A stretch of DNA of 64,000 nucleotides, from assembly GCA_038533155.1 (NCBI GenBank), contig JBCAZH010000006.1:1-64000 (forward strand). Direction: 5' to 3'. Shown one piece after another: positions 42,776-52,696 of this stretch. The position numbers and the translations under genes are program-made. The notes below the pieces were generated by a model, which was not told where the DNA came from, did no database searches, and saw only the letters and a program-made list of their open reading frames with translations. The DNA comes from CALBPI01 sp038533155. Lineage in GTDB: Bacteria; Pseudomonadota; Gammaproteobacteria; Steroidobacterales; Woeseiaceae. Every line of letters begins with the position of its first letter. Position 1 is the first letter of the stretch.

Positions 42776-44992
42776 TCAGTCTATCGTCGATTGATATCCA
42801 AGAATTCCGCGCTCTAGGAGCTCGTCTGCCGGGTCTCCGACACTCGTCAGGCCCTTAAGTTCCAGCTGTAGCGAGATCGCGGTGTCTGACGTTCCGTCTC
42901 TGCGGCTGATGAATCGGCGTGAAACCAGTCTAAGGCCCCAACAGCAGCTCTCGTACTCGAGGCCGATAAACCGCTCAAGCGATACGTCTTCTCGTAGCGA
43001 GTAATTGTACCTGCCGACGATGTTCCAACGCGAGGCGAGCGGCCAACTGAACGACAAATCCCCCTGTTCCAGCGAGTCTCGGCGAAATCTGTAGGCCAGA
43101 TTGACCACGCGTTGTCGACCCGGCAGATATTGCAGCCGGATCTCCGACTTCGTGGTTTCGCGGCGTTGTTCGTTCCACTGTTGCGCGAGCTCAATGTTCC
43201 AGTTGCCCCAAACGTTGACCAAAAGCTCTGCGATGTAATCGGATGCGTTGCCGATCGGCACGTCGCTGCCAGGCAAACGAATCTCCTGCTGCGACAGACT
43301 GCGGCTTTGGCCAACGGTTGCCGCAAGGATCGTGCGACCGCTGTTGGCATCGAACAACCGTGTTCGGACACCCACCGTGAGCTGATCCGCGTCGCCGATT
43401 CTATCGATGCCGATAAAGCGGTTTTCGCGATATAGCTGTTCGAGACTAGAGATCGGTAGGATCGTGTCGAAAACCGGCAGGTCGGATTGGTCGCGAAAGG
43501 GCACATGTACGAAATACAGATGCGGTTCCAGCGTTTGACGTAGACCGGCTTTTGGTAGCTCCCGCTCTAGACGGATGCCCGCACTGAGACTTGCGATGGG
43601 CAGATCGCGGGTTGCGCGTCGCTCTTCGGTTTGGCCTTGCTCGGTTAGGTCATAACGGGTGTGCCACCACTGCACTCGAGGCGACGCATATAAGCCACCG
43701 GACGACCAGTCAAAGCCGGCGAACGGCGCAAGATGGAATCGCTTGCCAGTGACGCCAACATCGCGGTCGAAGTCCGTCCATTCAGACTGAAACCCCGTTT
43801 CGAATCCCCAGGGCAGGTCATCGTAGTTGGCGGCCAGGCGCACCCTTGGCAGCATTCGATAGGGTTCGAGGTCGTCAGTGATCGCTGTGTCAATCGTCTG
43901 GTAGCTGGTCGCGGAAATGTCCCCGGTGATGTGCTCTCCGAAATAACGAATTCCGATACTGCGATTCAAGTGTGTGACGCTGGTGTTGGACAGACTGCCG
44001 CCAAGATCCTCGAGATATTGATCATCGGAAACGTCGGTGATGTCGGCGAACACGCGCCAGCGTTCTGTCACATCGGTTTGGTTTTGCCACCGGACCGAAG
44101 TCCGGTCGATTCGCTCGAGGTCGTCATTCGGCAGATAGGCGAATCCCAGTTCGCCGCGGCTGCGACGCGTGAGATACCTGAACTGCGTGTCTAACTGGAC
44201 CCCACGCCGCGTGAGAACTCTCGGCGTAAACGTCGCGTCGTATTGTGGTGCGATGTTCCAGTACCAAGGAACACTTACATCGAGGCCGTTGCGGGCCGAC
44301 TGCCCCAAGTTCGGCAACAGGAACCCGGATTTGCGCTGGGCGGAGATCGGGAAGCTCAGGTAAGGCGTGTAAAGGATCGGCACATCTCTAAATCGGATCG
44401 TCAGGCCTTTGGCGGAGCCGACGCCCGAGTCGGTATCGAGCCGGATAGACTCAGCCCGAACCATCCAGTCGTCTTGGCCGACCGGGCAGGTTGTGTAGTC
44501 GACGCCGTCGAGCTGCAGCGTGCCCGCTCGGTCAATCGCGAGAAGACTGGCAGCCCCACGCGAAGCGCCATTGCCCAGTTGAAACTCCGCGTCCGAAAAC
44601 GACACTTGTCCGTTGACGTAGCTCAGGATGGCTTCCTGGCTGACGATGTTGGCACCGGTTCCCGCGTAACTCACATCACCGGTTAGGCTGAGGATTCCGA
44701 TATCGCGTTGGTAGTTGCCTTCGTCGGCAGTTAACAAAAGCGAGTCGCGCTGCACGCTGACACCGCGGCTTAGTTGCGCGTTGCCGTTGCTGTCCAATCT
44801 GCCGGCGCCAGACTCTAGGACGATCATGCCATCGCTGTTCAGCGGTGACTCGCTGGCAACGGGTTCGTCGTAGTTCGTCGGGCCGCACAACAAAGCGGCT
44901 TCGTCTGCGAGGGCAGTCGTCGAACAGGTCACGCAGAGCGCGAACAACAGCGGATTGTGTCGAGTTGCGAAAATAGCGTCTGTCCCGCCCAC
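42776..44992 (-). CDS. lptD: LPS-assembly protein LptD
   Basis: A large outer-membrane barrel with a signal peptide ending at TTALA. The four Cys of the E. coli disulphide pattern are present: one in LLCGPTNYD after the signal, one in YTTCPVGQDDW, and the pair in YESCCWGLRL. An N-terminal OstA-like jellyroll precedes the barrel. The start is uncertain: I give the GTG at 44992; an ATG at 45028 would run into the divergent amgK start. LptD inserts LPS into the outer leaflet. Confidence 0.93.
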   Translation of the reverse strand: MGGTDAIFATRHNPLLFALCVTCSTTALADEAALLCGPTNYDEPVASESPLNSDGMIVLESGAGRLDSNGNAQLSRGVSVQRDSLLLTADEGNYQRDIGILSLTGDVSYAGTGANIVSQEAILSYVNGQVSFSDAEFQLGNGASRGAASLLAIDRAGTLQLDGVDYTTCPVGQDDWMVRAESIRLDTDSGVGSAKGLTIRFRDVPILYTPYLSFPISAQRKSGFLLPNLGQSARNGLDVSVPWYWNIAPQYDATFTPRVLTRRGVQLDTQFRYLTRRSRGELGFAYLPNDDLERIDRTSVRWQNQTDVTERWRVFADITDVSDDQYLEDLGGSLSNTSVTHLNRSIGIRYFGEHITGDISATSYQTIDTAITDDLEPYRMLPRVRLAANYDDLPWGFETGFQSEWTDFDRDVGVTGKRFHLAPFAGFDWSSGGLYASPRVQWWHTRYDLTEQGQTEERRATRDLPIASLSAGIRLERELPKAGLRQTLEPHLYFVHVPFRDQSDLPVFDTILPISSLEQLYRENRFIGIDRIGDADQLTVGVRTRLFDANSGRTILAATVGQSRSLSQQEIRLPGSDVPIGNASDYIAELLVNVWGNWNIELAQQWNEQRRETTKSEIRLQYLPGRQRVVNLAYRFRRDSLEQGDLSFSWPLASRWNIVGRYNYSLREDVSLERFIGLEYESCCWGLRLVSRRFISRRDGTSDTAISLQLELKGLTSVGDPADELLERGILGYQSTID

Positions 44993-45026
44993 CTTTTCAT
45001 CCCGGATTGTAAAGCAATGCGTTACC

Positions 45027-46079
45027 ATGCGCGCGATGCGCAGCCCAACTCAAACCGATGATCGATTCGCCTCAGCCCGCCGCTGGCTCGATGACATTGG
45101 ACTGCAAGGCACAGTAGAAGTTGCGTCGGCAGATGCGAGCTTTCGTCGCTACTTTCGTTGTCGACTTGAGCAAGACTGGGCGACGCAAAGTGGTTCTACG
45201 CTTCGAACAGGCGATACCTTGGTTCTGATGGACGCGCCGCCGCCGCAGGAGGATGTTGGCGCTTTTGTGCGCGTCACACGTCAGCTGGCGTCGACCGGCA
45301 TACCGGTTCCCGAAGTGTATGCTGAGAATCTCGAACAAGGGTTCTTGTTGCTAACGGATTTCGGGCGCCGCGATCTAATGCATACGCTGAATCGATCGCC
45401 GCATAGTGTCGATGACTGGTATCGGCGAGCCGGCGATCTTCTGCATCAGATGCAAGCGGATCCCGTGGGGATCGCTACCGAACTGCCTCCGTATGACGAG
45501 GCACGTCTGCGCCAGGAAATGCAGCTCTTTGTGGATTGGCTGTGCGAGGTGCATCTGAAGATCAACTGGGACGACCACCTGCAGCAATCTTGGATCGAAC
45601 TGACGGATGCTTTGGTACGCAATGCCCTTCAGCAGCCGCAAGTTGTTGTGCATCGCGATTTTCATTGCCGTAACTTGATGGTCGTGAATGGCGAATCACT
45701 GGGCGTTATTGATCATCAGGACGCCATGTTCGGGCCGCTGACTTATGATCTTGTGTCGCTGCTGCGGGACTGCTACATCGAATGGCCACTCGAGCGCGTC
45801 ACACAGTGGGCATGCGAGTGGATGAATGCATCCGGCGTCGCTCAGAGTGTCAACGAAACACAGCGTCTGCGTTGGTTTTTTCTTACTGGTGTGCAGCGGC
45901 AACTAAAGGCGGCGGGTATTTTCGCAAGACTCGCTCATCGCGATGGCAAGATGGGTTACCTGGGTGATGTTCCTCGAACCCTCGGATACATCATTGCAAT
46001 TGGCGATGCCTATCCCGAGTTACGCTGGATCGCGGAATTTATCGAATCTCGTTGCCTAACCGGTCTTCTCAATGACTGA
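45027..46079 (+). CDS. amgK: N-acetylmuramate/N-acetylglucosamine kinase AmgK
   Basis: About 350 residues from the ATG at 45027 (MRAMRSPTQTDDRF); an ATG at 45036 is possible. The phosphotransferase fold shows QVVVHRDFHCRNLMV (catalytic loop) and GVIDHQDAMFGPLTYDLVSLLRD. With MurU it recycles MurNAc directly to UDP-MurNAc, bypassing fosfomycin-sensitive steps. It is divergent from lptD with almost no gap and overlaps murU by eight bases. Confidence 0.93.
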   Translation: MRAMRSPTQTDDRFASARRWLDDIGLQGTVEVASADASFRRYFRCRLEQDWATQSGSTLRTGDTLVLMDAPPPQEDVGAFVRVTRQLASTGIPVPEVYAENLEQGFLLLTDFGRRDLMHTLNRSPHSVDDWYRRAGDLLHQMQADPVGIATELPPYDEARLRQEMQLFVDWLCEVHLKINWDDHLQQSWIELTDALVRNALQQPQVVVHRDFHCRNLMVVNGESLGVIDHQDAMFGPLTYDLVSLLRDCYIEWPLERVTQWACEWMNASGVAQSVNETQRLRWFFLTGVQRQLKAAGIFARLAHRDGKMGYLGDVPRTLGYIIAIGDAYPELRWIAEFIESRCLTGLLND

Positions 46080-46746
46080 TGCGCTCATACTTGCGGCAGG
46101 GCGCGGGGTGCGTCTGCGTCCCCATACGGATACGTGCCCAAAACCACTGTTTCGCGTCGGGCAACATACGCTGTTGGATCGGCATCTCGAGCAGCTGGCC
46201 GCTGCTGGCATTCGACGCGTTGTCATCAACTTAGGGTGGCTAGGTGAGCAGATCGTGCAGTCCGTCGGCGATGGTTCCAAGTTTGGTTTACAGGTTCTCT
46301 ATAGCCCGGAAGGCTATCCGACCTTAGATACCGGCGGGGCGATTGTTCGTGCAATGTCGCTCTTGGAGAGTGAGACGTTTTGGGTCATCAATGCGGACGT
46401 GTGGACGGAGTTTTCCGGCGCGGACGATACCGAGGTTTATCTCGGAGCCAGCAAGGCTGCGATTGGTCTTGTGCCAAACCCCACCTACCGCGATTGCGGA
46501 GACTTCGGTTTCGAGTCCCCGCCTCTCGTCAGTAACGACGCATCACCGGGTCTCACATTTTCCGGCATTGCGGTTTACCACCGTTCGTTTTTTGAAACGT
46601 TGCCCGATGGGCGTTTTTCCGTCGTGCCATTGTTGCGCCAAGCAGCTGATCGCGGTGCGTTAGGAGGTTTTATGCTCGATGCGCGTTGGTTTGATATTGG
46701 AACGCCGGATCGACTCGAGGCCGTCCGTGCGGCGGTTACCGAATAA
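46072..46746 (+). CDS. murU: N-acetylmuramate 1-phosphate uridylyltransferase
   Basis: A 224-residue nucleotidyltransferase with ALILAAGRGVRLRPHTDTCPKPLFRVG and WVINADVW. It makes UDP-MurNAc from the AmgK product. The 3' end overlaps convergent lipB by 11 bases. Confidence 0.93.
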   Translation: MTDALILAAGRGVRLRPHTDTCPKPLFRVGQHTLLDRHLEQLAAAGIRRVVINLGWLGEQIVQSVGDGSKFGLQVLYSPEGYPTLDTGGAIVRAMSLLESETFWVINADVWTEFSGADDTEVYLGASKAAIGLVPNPTYRDCGDFGFESPPLVSNDASPGLTFSGIAVYHRSFFETLPDGRFSVVPLLRQAADRGALGGFMLDARWFDIGTPDRLEAVRAAVTE

Positions 46747-47380
46747 CAGCCTCGGGTTCGGTGACCCATTCGAGCGATAGCGCATCGGCAAGATATGGGG
46801 AGAGATCGATCGCGGTTTGCGGAAGGGACTGACTAACGCCTAACGCGCTCAACGTCTGGATCGGTAGATTCTCCATACCGCACGGATTAATTCTCTCGAA
46901 CGGCTCGGTGTTCATGTCAACGTTGACGGCCATGCCATGATAGCTGCAACCCCGTTTGATTCTGAGGCCGATGCTCGCAATCTTCGCGCCATTCGAATAG
47001 ACCCCGGGCGCATCGCGTCTACCGTTCGCCTTGACACCGTTGGCGGCCGCAAGATCGATTACAGATTGTTCTAACCCCATTACGAGCGCTCGAACGCCCA
47101 GCTTTCTTCGTTTGACGTTCAGTAGCGGGTAGACCATCAGTTGGCCGGGCCCGTGGTAGGTTACCTGCCCACCGCGGTCTATTGGAACCACCGGGATGTC
47201 TCCCGGGGCCAATATGTGTGAACGATCGGCCGCGAGGCCCAACGTAAACACCGGAGGGTGCTCGCAAAACCAAAGTTCATCGGGCGTGTCTTTCAACCGC
47301 CCGGCGTTAAATCCCTGCATGGCACGCCAAGTCGGTTCGTAGTCTTGCCGACCTAACCAGCGGATACGACAGGTTTGCAT
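46736..47380 (-). CDS. lipB: Octanoyltransferase
   Basis: A 214-residue enzyme from the ATG at 47380. RGGQVTYHGPGQLMVYPL and the GCSYHGMAVNVDM/NPCGM region carry the catalytic Lys/Cys site. It moves octanoate from ACP to lipoyl domains such as GcvH. ybeD lies nine bases upstream; lipA is not in the window. Confidence 0.97.
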   Translation of the reverse strand: MQTCRIRWLGRQDYEPTWRAMQGFNAGRLKDTPDELWFCEHPPVFTLGLAADRSHILAPGDIPVVPIDRGGQVTYHGPGQLMVYPLLNVKRRKLGVRALVMGLEQSVIDLAAANGVKANGRRDAPGVYSNGAKIASIGLRIKRGCSYHGMAVNVDMNTEPFERINPCGMENLPIQTLSALGVSQSLPQTAIDLSPYLADALSLEWVTEPEAVIR

Positions 47381-47389
47381 CACCGACCT

Positions 47390-47659
47390 CTACAGTGCCA
47401 TGAGCACTTCTGGGTCGTCGGTTAACGACTGATAAATGGCATCCAGCTGCGCGCGCGAAGTCGCAGTGATCTCCACAGTAACCGACAAAAACCGCTCGTT
47501 GGCGCTTGGGCGTGAGCTTACTGAAAGGGCCGGATCGCCATCGGTATGTCTGAGTACCAGCGCTTCGGCATGCGATACAAACTGCTCGGTATTGCGGCCC
47601 ATGATCTTCACAGGAAACGCGGTGGGAAAATCGATTAACTCTTCGTTGTCTGTACTCAT
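47390..47659 (-). CDS. ybeD: YbeD-family (DUF493) protein
   Basis: An 89-residue protein with LIDFPTAFPVKIMGRNTEQF and LSVTVEITATSRAQLDAIYQSLTDDPEVLMAL, canonical for YbeD, an ACT-like fold found next to lipB. Its start overlaps the dat stop as ATGA. Its function is unclear. Confidence 0.94.
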   Translation of the reverse strand: MSTDNEELIDFPTAFPVKIMGRNTEQFVSHAEALVLRHTDGDPALSVSSRPSANERFLSVTVEITATSRAQLDAIYQSLTDDPEVLMAL

Positions 47660-48513
47660 AGTTCGGCCTTGCGTCGCTGGTAGCCATCAAAGAGTCGATG
47701 CCACACTGGACCGGGACGCCCGGTTCCGATGGACTGACCATCAAGCTGCACGAGTGGAGCAATCTCTTTGGTGCTAGACATGAACAACAGCTCGTCGGCG
47801 TGTCGCACCACATCCATCGGTAATGGTTCGACCCTCGTATCAATGTCGAGTTCACGTGCGATGTCAAAGCTGATCTGCCGCGTCACACTAGGAAGCAGGC
47901 TGTTGGTTTCCGGCGGCGCACAAACGACGCCGTCGATCACACACGCGATTGCGCTTGCCGCGCCTTCAACAAGATGGTCATCTCGGGTCAGCACCGCCTC
48001 AAGCGCGTCTGCTTCCGCGGCCGCCTGCCGAGCCATCACGTTTGCAAGCATTGATATCGACTTAATGTCGCAGCGTTGCCAACGTTCGTCAGTCATTGTG
48101 ATCGCTCCGAACCCGTCTAAATAGCGTTCTTTGCTAGCAGGCGAAAGCGGGCTGCTCATCACGAACAAACTCGCCTCATTGCTCGACGGGTATTTGTGAT
48201 CGCGACCGGAATCGCCGCGGCGGGAGATCTGCAAGTACATGGACTGGTTTCGAACCCTGTTCGCTTTGGCCACCTCGGTCAAAATTTCGGATAGTTGCCG
48301 GTTGTCGACGGGTGCCGGCAAATTAATAGACTCAAGGCTGCGTTCTAGGCGGACAAGATGCTGCTGCAAACCTAGTGGTTTCGCATCGTAAACCGGAATG
48401 ACTTCGTAGACCCCGTCACCGAAGAGGAACCCGCGATCCAATGGCGAGATTCGAATCTCGTTCAGCGGTTGCAGTCGACCGGAATGCCAGCCGAATTCGA
48501 GCGCGTCAGCCAT
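47656..48513 (-). CDS. dat: D-amino-acid aminotransferase-like PLP enzyme (class IV)
   Basis: A 285-residue fold-type IV aminotransferase. The PLP-binding Lys is in CDIKSISMLANVMARQAA, with ISPLDRGFLFGDGVYEV at the N-terminus and LLPSVTRQI near the cofactor phosphate. Position between dacC and ybeD matches pseudomonad dat. A branched-chain or other substrate is possible. It may supply D-Glu or D-Ala for the wall. Confidence 0.85.
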   Translation of the reverse strand: MADALEFGWHSGRLQPLNEIRISPLDRGFLFGDGVYEVIPVYDAKPLGLQQHLVRLERSLESINLPAPVDNRQLSEILTEVAKANRVRNQSMYLQISRRGDSGRDHKYPSSNEASLFVMSSPLSPASKERYLDGFGAITMTDERWQRCDIKSISMLANVMARQAAAEADALEAVLTRDDHLVEGAASAIACVIDGVVCAPPETNSLLPSVTRQISFDIARELDIDTRVEPLPMDVVRHADELLFMSSTKEIAPLVQLDGQSIGTGRPGPVWHRLFDGYQRRKAEL

Positions 48514-48516
48514 TGA

Positions 48517-49668
48517 CTAGTCGAACCAGAGTCTGACGCCGTCGCTCATGCGCTTGAAAAAACCGCCTTCTTCGACGGGTTCAAGAATCGTGAGCGGTGC
48601 GCGAGCGATTTCATTGCCATCGAGTGACAACTTTAGAATCCCTATCTCTGCACCGGCCGCTAGAGGTGCTTCCAAGCGCCCTGGCAAAGTGACGCTCGGC
48701 ACGACTTCTTCGTAGCGACCACGAGGCACTGTGAGCCAGACGTCAGTGGCTACGCCGAGCGCGACTTCATTGGTGTCGCCATACCACACTCTTTGCGTGT
48801 CGACTGCGGCGCCCGCGGCGAACGCCTTACGCGTCTCGAAGAACCGAAAGCCATAGTTCAACAAAGCTTGGCTGCCAGTTTCGCGCGCGCGCGTGCTGGC
48901 TGTGCCCATAACTGCTGAGACCAAACGCATGTCCTCGCGGCTCGCAGATGCGACCAAGCAATAGCCGGCCGCTTCCGTGTAGCCCGTCTTCATCCCATCG
49001 ACGCTCGCATCCCGCGCCAACAGCCCATTGCGGTTCGGCTGGGTGATGTCATTCCAGGTAAATTCGCGTTGCCCATACCAACGGTAGTAGTCAGGAAACT
49101 CCGCGATAATGGCGCGCGCCAGCGTTGCCATGTCCCGCGCTGTTGTGACGTGGCCTTCTGCTGGCAGTCCATGAGAGTTCTTGAATTGACTGCTGCGCAT
49201 GCCTAGCTCATTGGCATAGGCGTTCATGAGCCCAGCGAAAACCGCCTCCGACCCGGCAACATGTTCGGCCAGGGCCACGCTTGAATCATTGCCGGACTGG
49301 ACGATCATTCCTTGCAGCAGATCCTCGACACTCACTTGGCTACCGATTTCTGCAAACATCCTGGACCCTGCTAGGCCCGCGGCGTGCGCCGTATCGCTGA
49401 TCGTGACCTTATCGGCCAGACTGATTTGTCCCGCTTCGAGCGCTTGAAACACCACGTAGGCGGTCATCAGTTTGGTCAGGCTCGCCGGTTCGACCGGAAG
49501 ATCGGGCGCACTCGCCGCCACTGGGTACCCCGTGGTTGCATCGATCAGAATGTAACTGGATGCCCCGAGATCGGGTGCTGGTGGGATCGGGAGGGCAGCC
49601 TTGGCAGAGTGCCACCACAGCCCAAGCATGAAACTGAGTGCGGCAGTAACCAGAATGCGGGCATTCAT
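48517..49668 (-). CDS. dacC: D-alanyl-D-alanine carboxypeptidase (PBP5/6 type)
   Basis: A 383-residue penicillin-binding protein with a signal peptide, SxxK Ser63-Lys66 in EPASLTKLM, SGN at 125-127, and KTG at 227. The C-terminal domain ends in an amphipathic helix (GFFKRMSDGVRLWFD) expected to sit on the inner membrane. It trims pentapeptides. Confidence 0.95.
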   Translation of the reverse strand: MNARILVTAALSFMLGLWWHSAKAALPIPPAPDLGASSYILIDATTGYPVAASAPDLPVEPASLTKLMTAYVVFQALEAGQISLADKVTISDTAHAAGLAGSRMFAEIGSQVSVEDLLQGMIVQSGNDSSVALAEHVAGSEAVFAGLMNAYANELGMRSSQFKNSHGLPAEGHVTTARDMATLARAIIAEFPDYYRWYGQREFTWNDITQPNRNGLLARDASVDGMKTGYTEAAGYCLVASASREDMRLVSAVMGTASTRARETGSQALLNYGFRFFETRKAFAAGAAVDTQRVWYGDTNEVALGVATDVWLTVPRGRYEEVVPSVTLPGRLEAPLAAGAEIGILKLSLDGNEIARAPLTILEPVEEGGFFKRMSDGVRLWFD

Positions 49669-49708
49669 GTTTTATGGACCTTTCGCGTGGATTGCGGGAA
49701 GCGAGAAA

Positions 49709-50536
49709 TTATTCCACAGAAACGAGTCGAGCGCTGTCGATTCCCAAAGCTCGGAGCTGGCTTTGTAAAGCATCGAAATCTGCGACGCTATCGATCGGTC
49801 CAATTCTGACCCGGTAGAGCGTGACGCTGTCGTCGGCACTTGCGCCGAGATCCACAAACGCAGGTGCAATCCCCGCATCGATGAGCCGTTGGCGTTGCCG
49901 ATTGGCATTGTTCGCGTCCGAAAAAGCACCGGTTTGCAAGAAAAGCGGTTCGCTGGGCGCGGGTGCGCTGGTACCACCGCCCTGGACCTCACTCGTATCG
50001 ACAATCTGCCCTTGGGTTTTTGGTTGCCCGAATGCCAGTGCTTCCACCTCAACCAATGCGGTTCCGGTGCCGATCATGTCTAGCTCTCTCGCTGCTGCGT
50101 AAGACAAGTCGATAATTCGGTCGTCGACGAACGGGCCACGGTCATTCACTCGCAGAACCAGAGAGCGCCCATTGCCGAGATGTGTTACGCGCACCCAGGT
50201 GGGTAACGGTAGGGACTTGTGTGCCGCGCTGACCGCGTACATGTCGTAAGGCTCGCCGGATGAGGTGCGTTTGCCGTGGAACTTGCTGCCGTACCAACTA
50301 GCAACACCACGTTCTCGATAGCCAGTGGAGGACTTCATGACGTGGTAGCGCTGGCCGGCCACTTCATAAAATTCAGGGTTGCCGTATTTGCTACGGGGCT
50401 CCGGACCGGGTTCGCCTCGGCTGGGGGGGATGACGCTGCCTGAGGACGGCGGCGGCCCATCCTGCTGGGCAGAAAAGCTGCAGGCGCCGAGAGACAGCAC
50501 AATCGCGGCAACTGCGAACTTGCGCACTGCAAGCAC
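49709..50536 (-). CDS. rlpA: RlpA lytic transglycosylase lipoprotein with SPOR domain
   Basis: A 275-residue lipoprotein from a GTG directly after the mltB stop. The lipobox LGAC has Cys19. The double-psi barrel shows GVASWYGSKFHGKRTSSGEPYDM and LVLRVNDRGPFVDDRIIDLSYAAA. A C-terminal SPOR domain begins near residue 200 (FLQTGAFSDANNANRQRQRL). It cleaves denuded glycans at septa. Confidence 0.95.
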   Translation of the reverse strand: MLAVRKFAVAAIVLSLGACSFSAQQDGPPPSSGSVIPPSRGEPGPEPRSKYGNPEFYEVAGQRYHVMKSSTGYRERGVASWYGSKFHGKRTSSGEPYDMYAVSAAHKSLPLPTWVRVTHLGNGRSLVLRVNDRGPFVDDRIIDLSYAAARELDMIGTGTALVEVEALAFGQPKTQGQIVDTSEVQGGGTSAPAPSEPLFLQTGAFSDANNANRQRQRLIDAGIAPAFVDLGASADDSVTLYRVRIGPIDSVADFDALQSQLRALGIDSARLVSVE

Positions 50537-51553
50537 CTAGCGTTGCTCGGCGAGTTTTTGTTGGCTCATGGTAGCGCGGCGTGAGGCAACTTCATTGCCG
50601 AGTTGCCAAACCGCAAGTGCATACATTGCGCTGCGGTTGTAGCGTGTGATGACGTAAAAGTTGTGTAACCCGACGCGATACTCAGGGCCTTGCTTGCCCT
50701 CCATGGCGATCAAACGCGCAGGCATGTCAGCGGCTAGGGGCTGCGAGGCATCGATCACAACGCCAACGCGCTCCAGCTCTCCGACCGTGCTATCAGCTTT
50801 CAGTAGATTTTTACTCGGAATTTCTCCACTAAACTCGCCATCAAGAGCGGCTGGCGCGACAACCGGTTCGCCTGCCTGCCAGCGGTGGCGAACGAAGTAG
50901 TTCGCGACACTGCCGAGGATATCGGTCCAGCTGTCAAACAAATCACGGCGTCCGTCGTCGTCTGCATCAACTGCGTAGGCGCGGTAACTTGAAGGGATAA
51001 ACTGCGGTGAACCCATTGCGCCTGCGTACGAACCGAGCGCTGCGTCAACCGGAACCGATTCCTCGCGCGCGAGTAACAGGAACTCTCGTAACTCTTTTCG
51101 GAAAAACTTGGCACGGGGCGGATAGTCGAATCCCAGCGTTACCAATGCGTCGAGTACCCTGTAGCTTCCTGTAATGCGGCCGTAGTAGGTCTCAACGCCA
51201 ATGATACCGACCAGAATCTCTCCTGGCACACCGGTCTCCTGACTGATGCGATCGATGGTTTCCGCGTGAGTGTTCCAGAATTCGACACCGGCGTTGATTC
51301 GCTTGTCCTGAATGAAGATATCGCGGTACTCGTGCCACGCTTTGCGTTTTTCTGCCGGTCGGCTGATTGCCTCGAGGATTTTGGGTTTGACTTCAGCGTT
51401 CTGTAGCAGCGCGACCAACTCTTCCCGAGCAAAATTCTCTTCTGTAACCAACGCATCGATGAACGACGCTACGTCGTCGCGGTCGGTGTCGAGTGCGGTT
51501 GCGCTCGCCGAAAACAGCAGCGAGCCGATCAAAATTGTTAGTCTAAGTCGCAT
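50537..51553 (-). CDS. mltB: Membrane-bound lytic murein transglycosylase B
   Basis: A 338-residue exported enzyme with a signal peptide (MRLRLTILIGSLLFSASATA). Catalytic Glu121 is in GIIGVETYYGRITGSYRVLDAL, and GAMGSPQFIPSSYRAYAVD is the MltB signature. There is no lipobox Cys after the signal, so it may be soluble in the periplasm. Confidence 0.95.
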   Translation of the reverse strand: MRLRLTILIGSLLFSASATALDTDRDDVASFIDALVTEENFAREELVALLQNAEVKPKILEAISRPAEKRKAWHEYRDIFIQDKRINAGVEFWNTHAETIDRISQETGVPGEILVGIIGVETYYGRITGSYRVLDALVTLGFDYPPRAKFFRKELREFLLLAREESVPVDAALGSYAGAMGSPQFIPSSYRAYAVDADDDGRRDLFDSWTDILGSVANYFVRHRWQAGEPVVAPAALDGEFSGEIPSKNLLKADSTVGELERVGVVIDASQPLAADMPARLIAMEGKQGPEYRVGLHNFYVITRYNRSAMYALAVWQLGNEVASRRATMSQQKLAEQR

Positions 51554-51568
51554 GCACAGTCCCCAGGC

Positions 51569-52696
51569 TTAGCGCGGCAACAATCGCCGATTGGTATGGA
51601 TGGCCATCAGAATACCGAATGCCCCCATCAGGGTCACCATCGATGTGCCGCCATAGCTGATCAATGGTAGAGGTACGCCAACCACAGGCAGCAATCCCGT
51701 GACCATCGCTGTGTTGACCAGCACGTAGAGAAAGAAAGTTAAGCTCAGACTGCCTGCCAATAGCCTTGAGAACGTATCGGTCGCCTGGCTCGCGATAAAC
51801 AAGCCACGACCGATGACGAACAGGTAGGCGAGCAATAGGCTAATCAATCCAAGCAAGCCAAATTCTTCGCCAATGACCGCGAAGATAAAATCGGTGCTGC
51901 GCTCCGGTAAGTACTCTAGCTGGCCCTGGCTGCCGTTGGTCCAGCCCTTGCCGAACAGACCGCCTGAGCCGATCGCGATCTTCGATTGAATGATGTTGTA
52001 GCCGGCGCCAAGAGGGTCGCTTTGCGGATTGATCATCGTCAATACGCGTTGGCGTTGATAGTCGTGCATGTTTTGCCAAAGTAGCGGCAAGCCTGCACCC
52101 AAAAGCACTAAGCCTGAGAAGATGACTCGAAAACGCAGGCCTGCGAGCAGCACGACGATACCGCCGGATGCGGCAATCAAGATCGCGGTACCCAAGTCCG
52201 GTTGGCGCGCGATGAGCGCCGCGGGCATCGCGATCAGGCAAATCAAAATCACGAGTGGGACCAACTGCGGCGGCAGCGGGCGGTAGTGCAGGTAGGCAGC
52301 GCATGCCATCGGCACTGCAATCTTCATAATCTCCGACGGTTGGAATCGGAATCCGATATCGACCCAGCGTTGTGCGCCCTTGCTGGTTGAGCCAGCGATA
52401 AGAACCACCAACAAGAACCCCAAGCCAACGGCGTACGCTGCACCCGCGTATCGCCGCATGAAGTTCGGTGGTACTTGCGCCATGATCAACATTGCAACGA
52501 CCGCTACACCCAGACGGATGGCTTGCGAAAAGGTTTGCCGGTCGTTCTGGCCGGTTGCGCTGTAGAGTACGAACAACCCGAACGCTGCAATCAAAAGCAC
52601 GCCCGCGAGCAACGGGCCGTCCAAGTGCATGCGTTGTAGCCAGTTTTGTGTCGCCGGCGCCTGCTCGCGGCCCATTGCCGTCGTGTCTTGGAACAC
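51569..52696 (-). CDS. rodA: Rod-shape peptidoglycan polymerase RodA
   Basis: A 375-residue SEDS glycosyltransferase with about ten TM helices. It carries KGAQRWVDIGFRFQPSE, YNIIQSKIAIGSGGLFGKGWTNGSQGQLEYLPE and PLISYGGTSMV. It forms the elongasome polymerase with PBP2. The GTG start shares a base with the mrdA stop. Confidence 0.96.
   Translation of the reverse strand: MFQDTTAMGREQAPATQNWLQRMHLDGPLLAGVLLIAAFGLFVLYSATGQNDRQTFSQAIRLGVAVVAMLIMAQVPPNFMRRYAGAAYAVGLGFLLVVLIAGSTSKGAQRWVDIGFRFQPSEIMKIAVPMACAAYLHYRPLPPQLVPLVILICLIAMPAALIARQPDLGTAILIAASGGIVVLLAGLRFRVIFSGLVLLGAGLPLLWQNMHDYQRQRVLTMINPQSDPLGAGYNIIQSKIAIGSGGLFGKGWTNGSQGQLEYLPERSTDFIFAVIGEEFGLLGLISLLLAYLFVIGRGLFIASQATDTFSRLLAGSLSLTFFLYVLVNTAMVTGLLPVVGVPLPLISYGGTSMVTLMGAFGILMAIHTNRRLLPR

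Noticed and set aside
42847..43506. A 219-codon open frame within lptD
   Set aside because: It is an out-of-frame shadow of the LptD barrel and shows no known motif.
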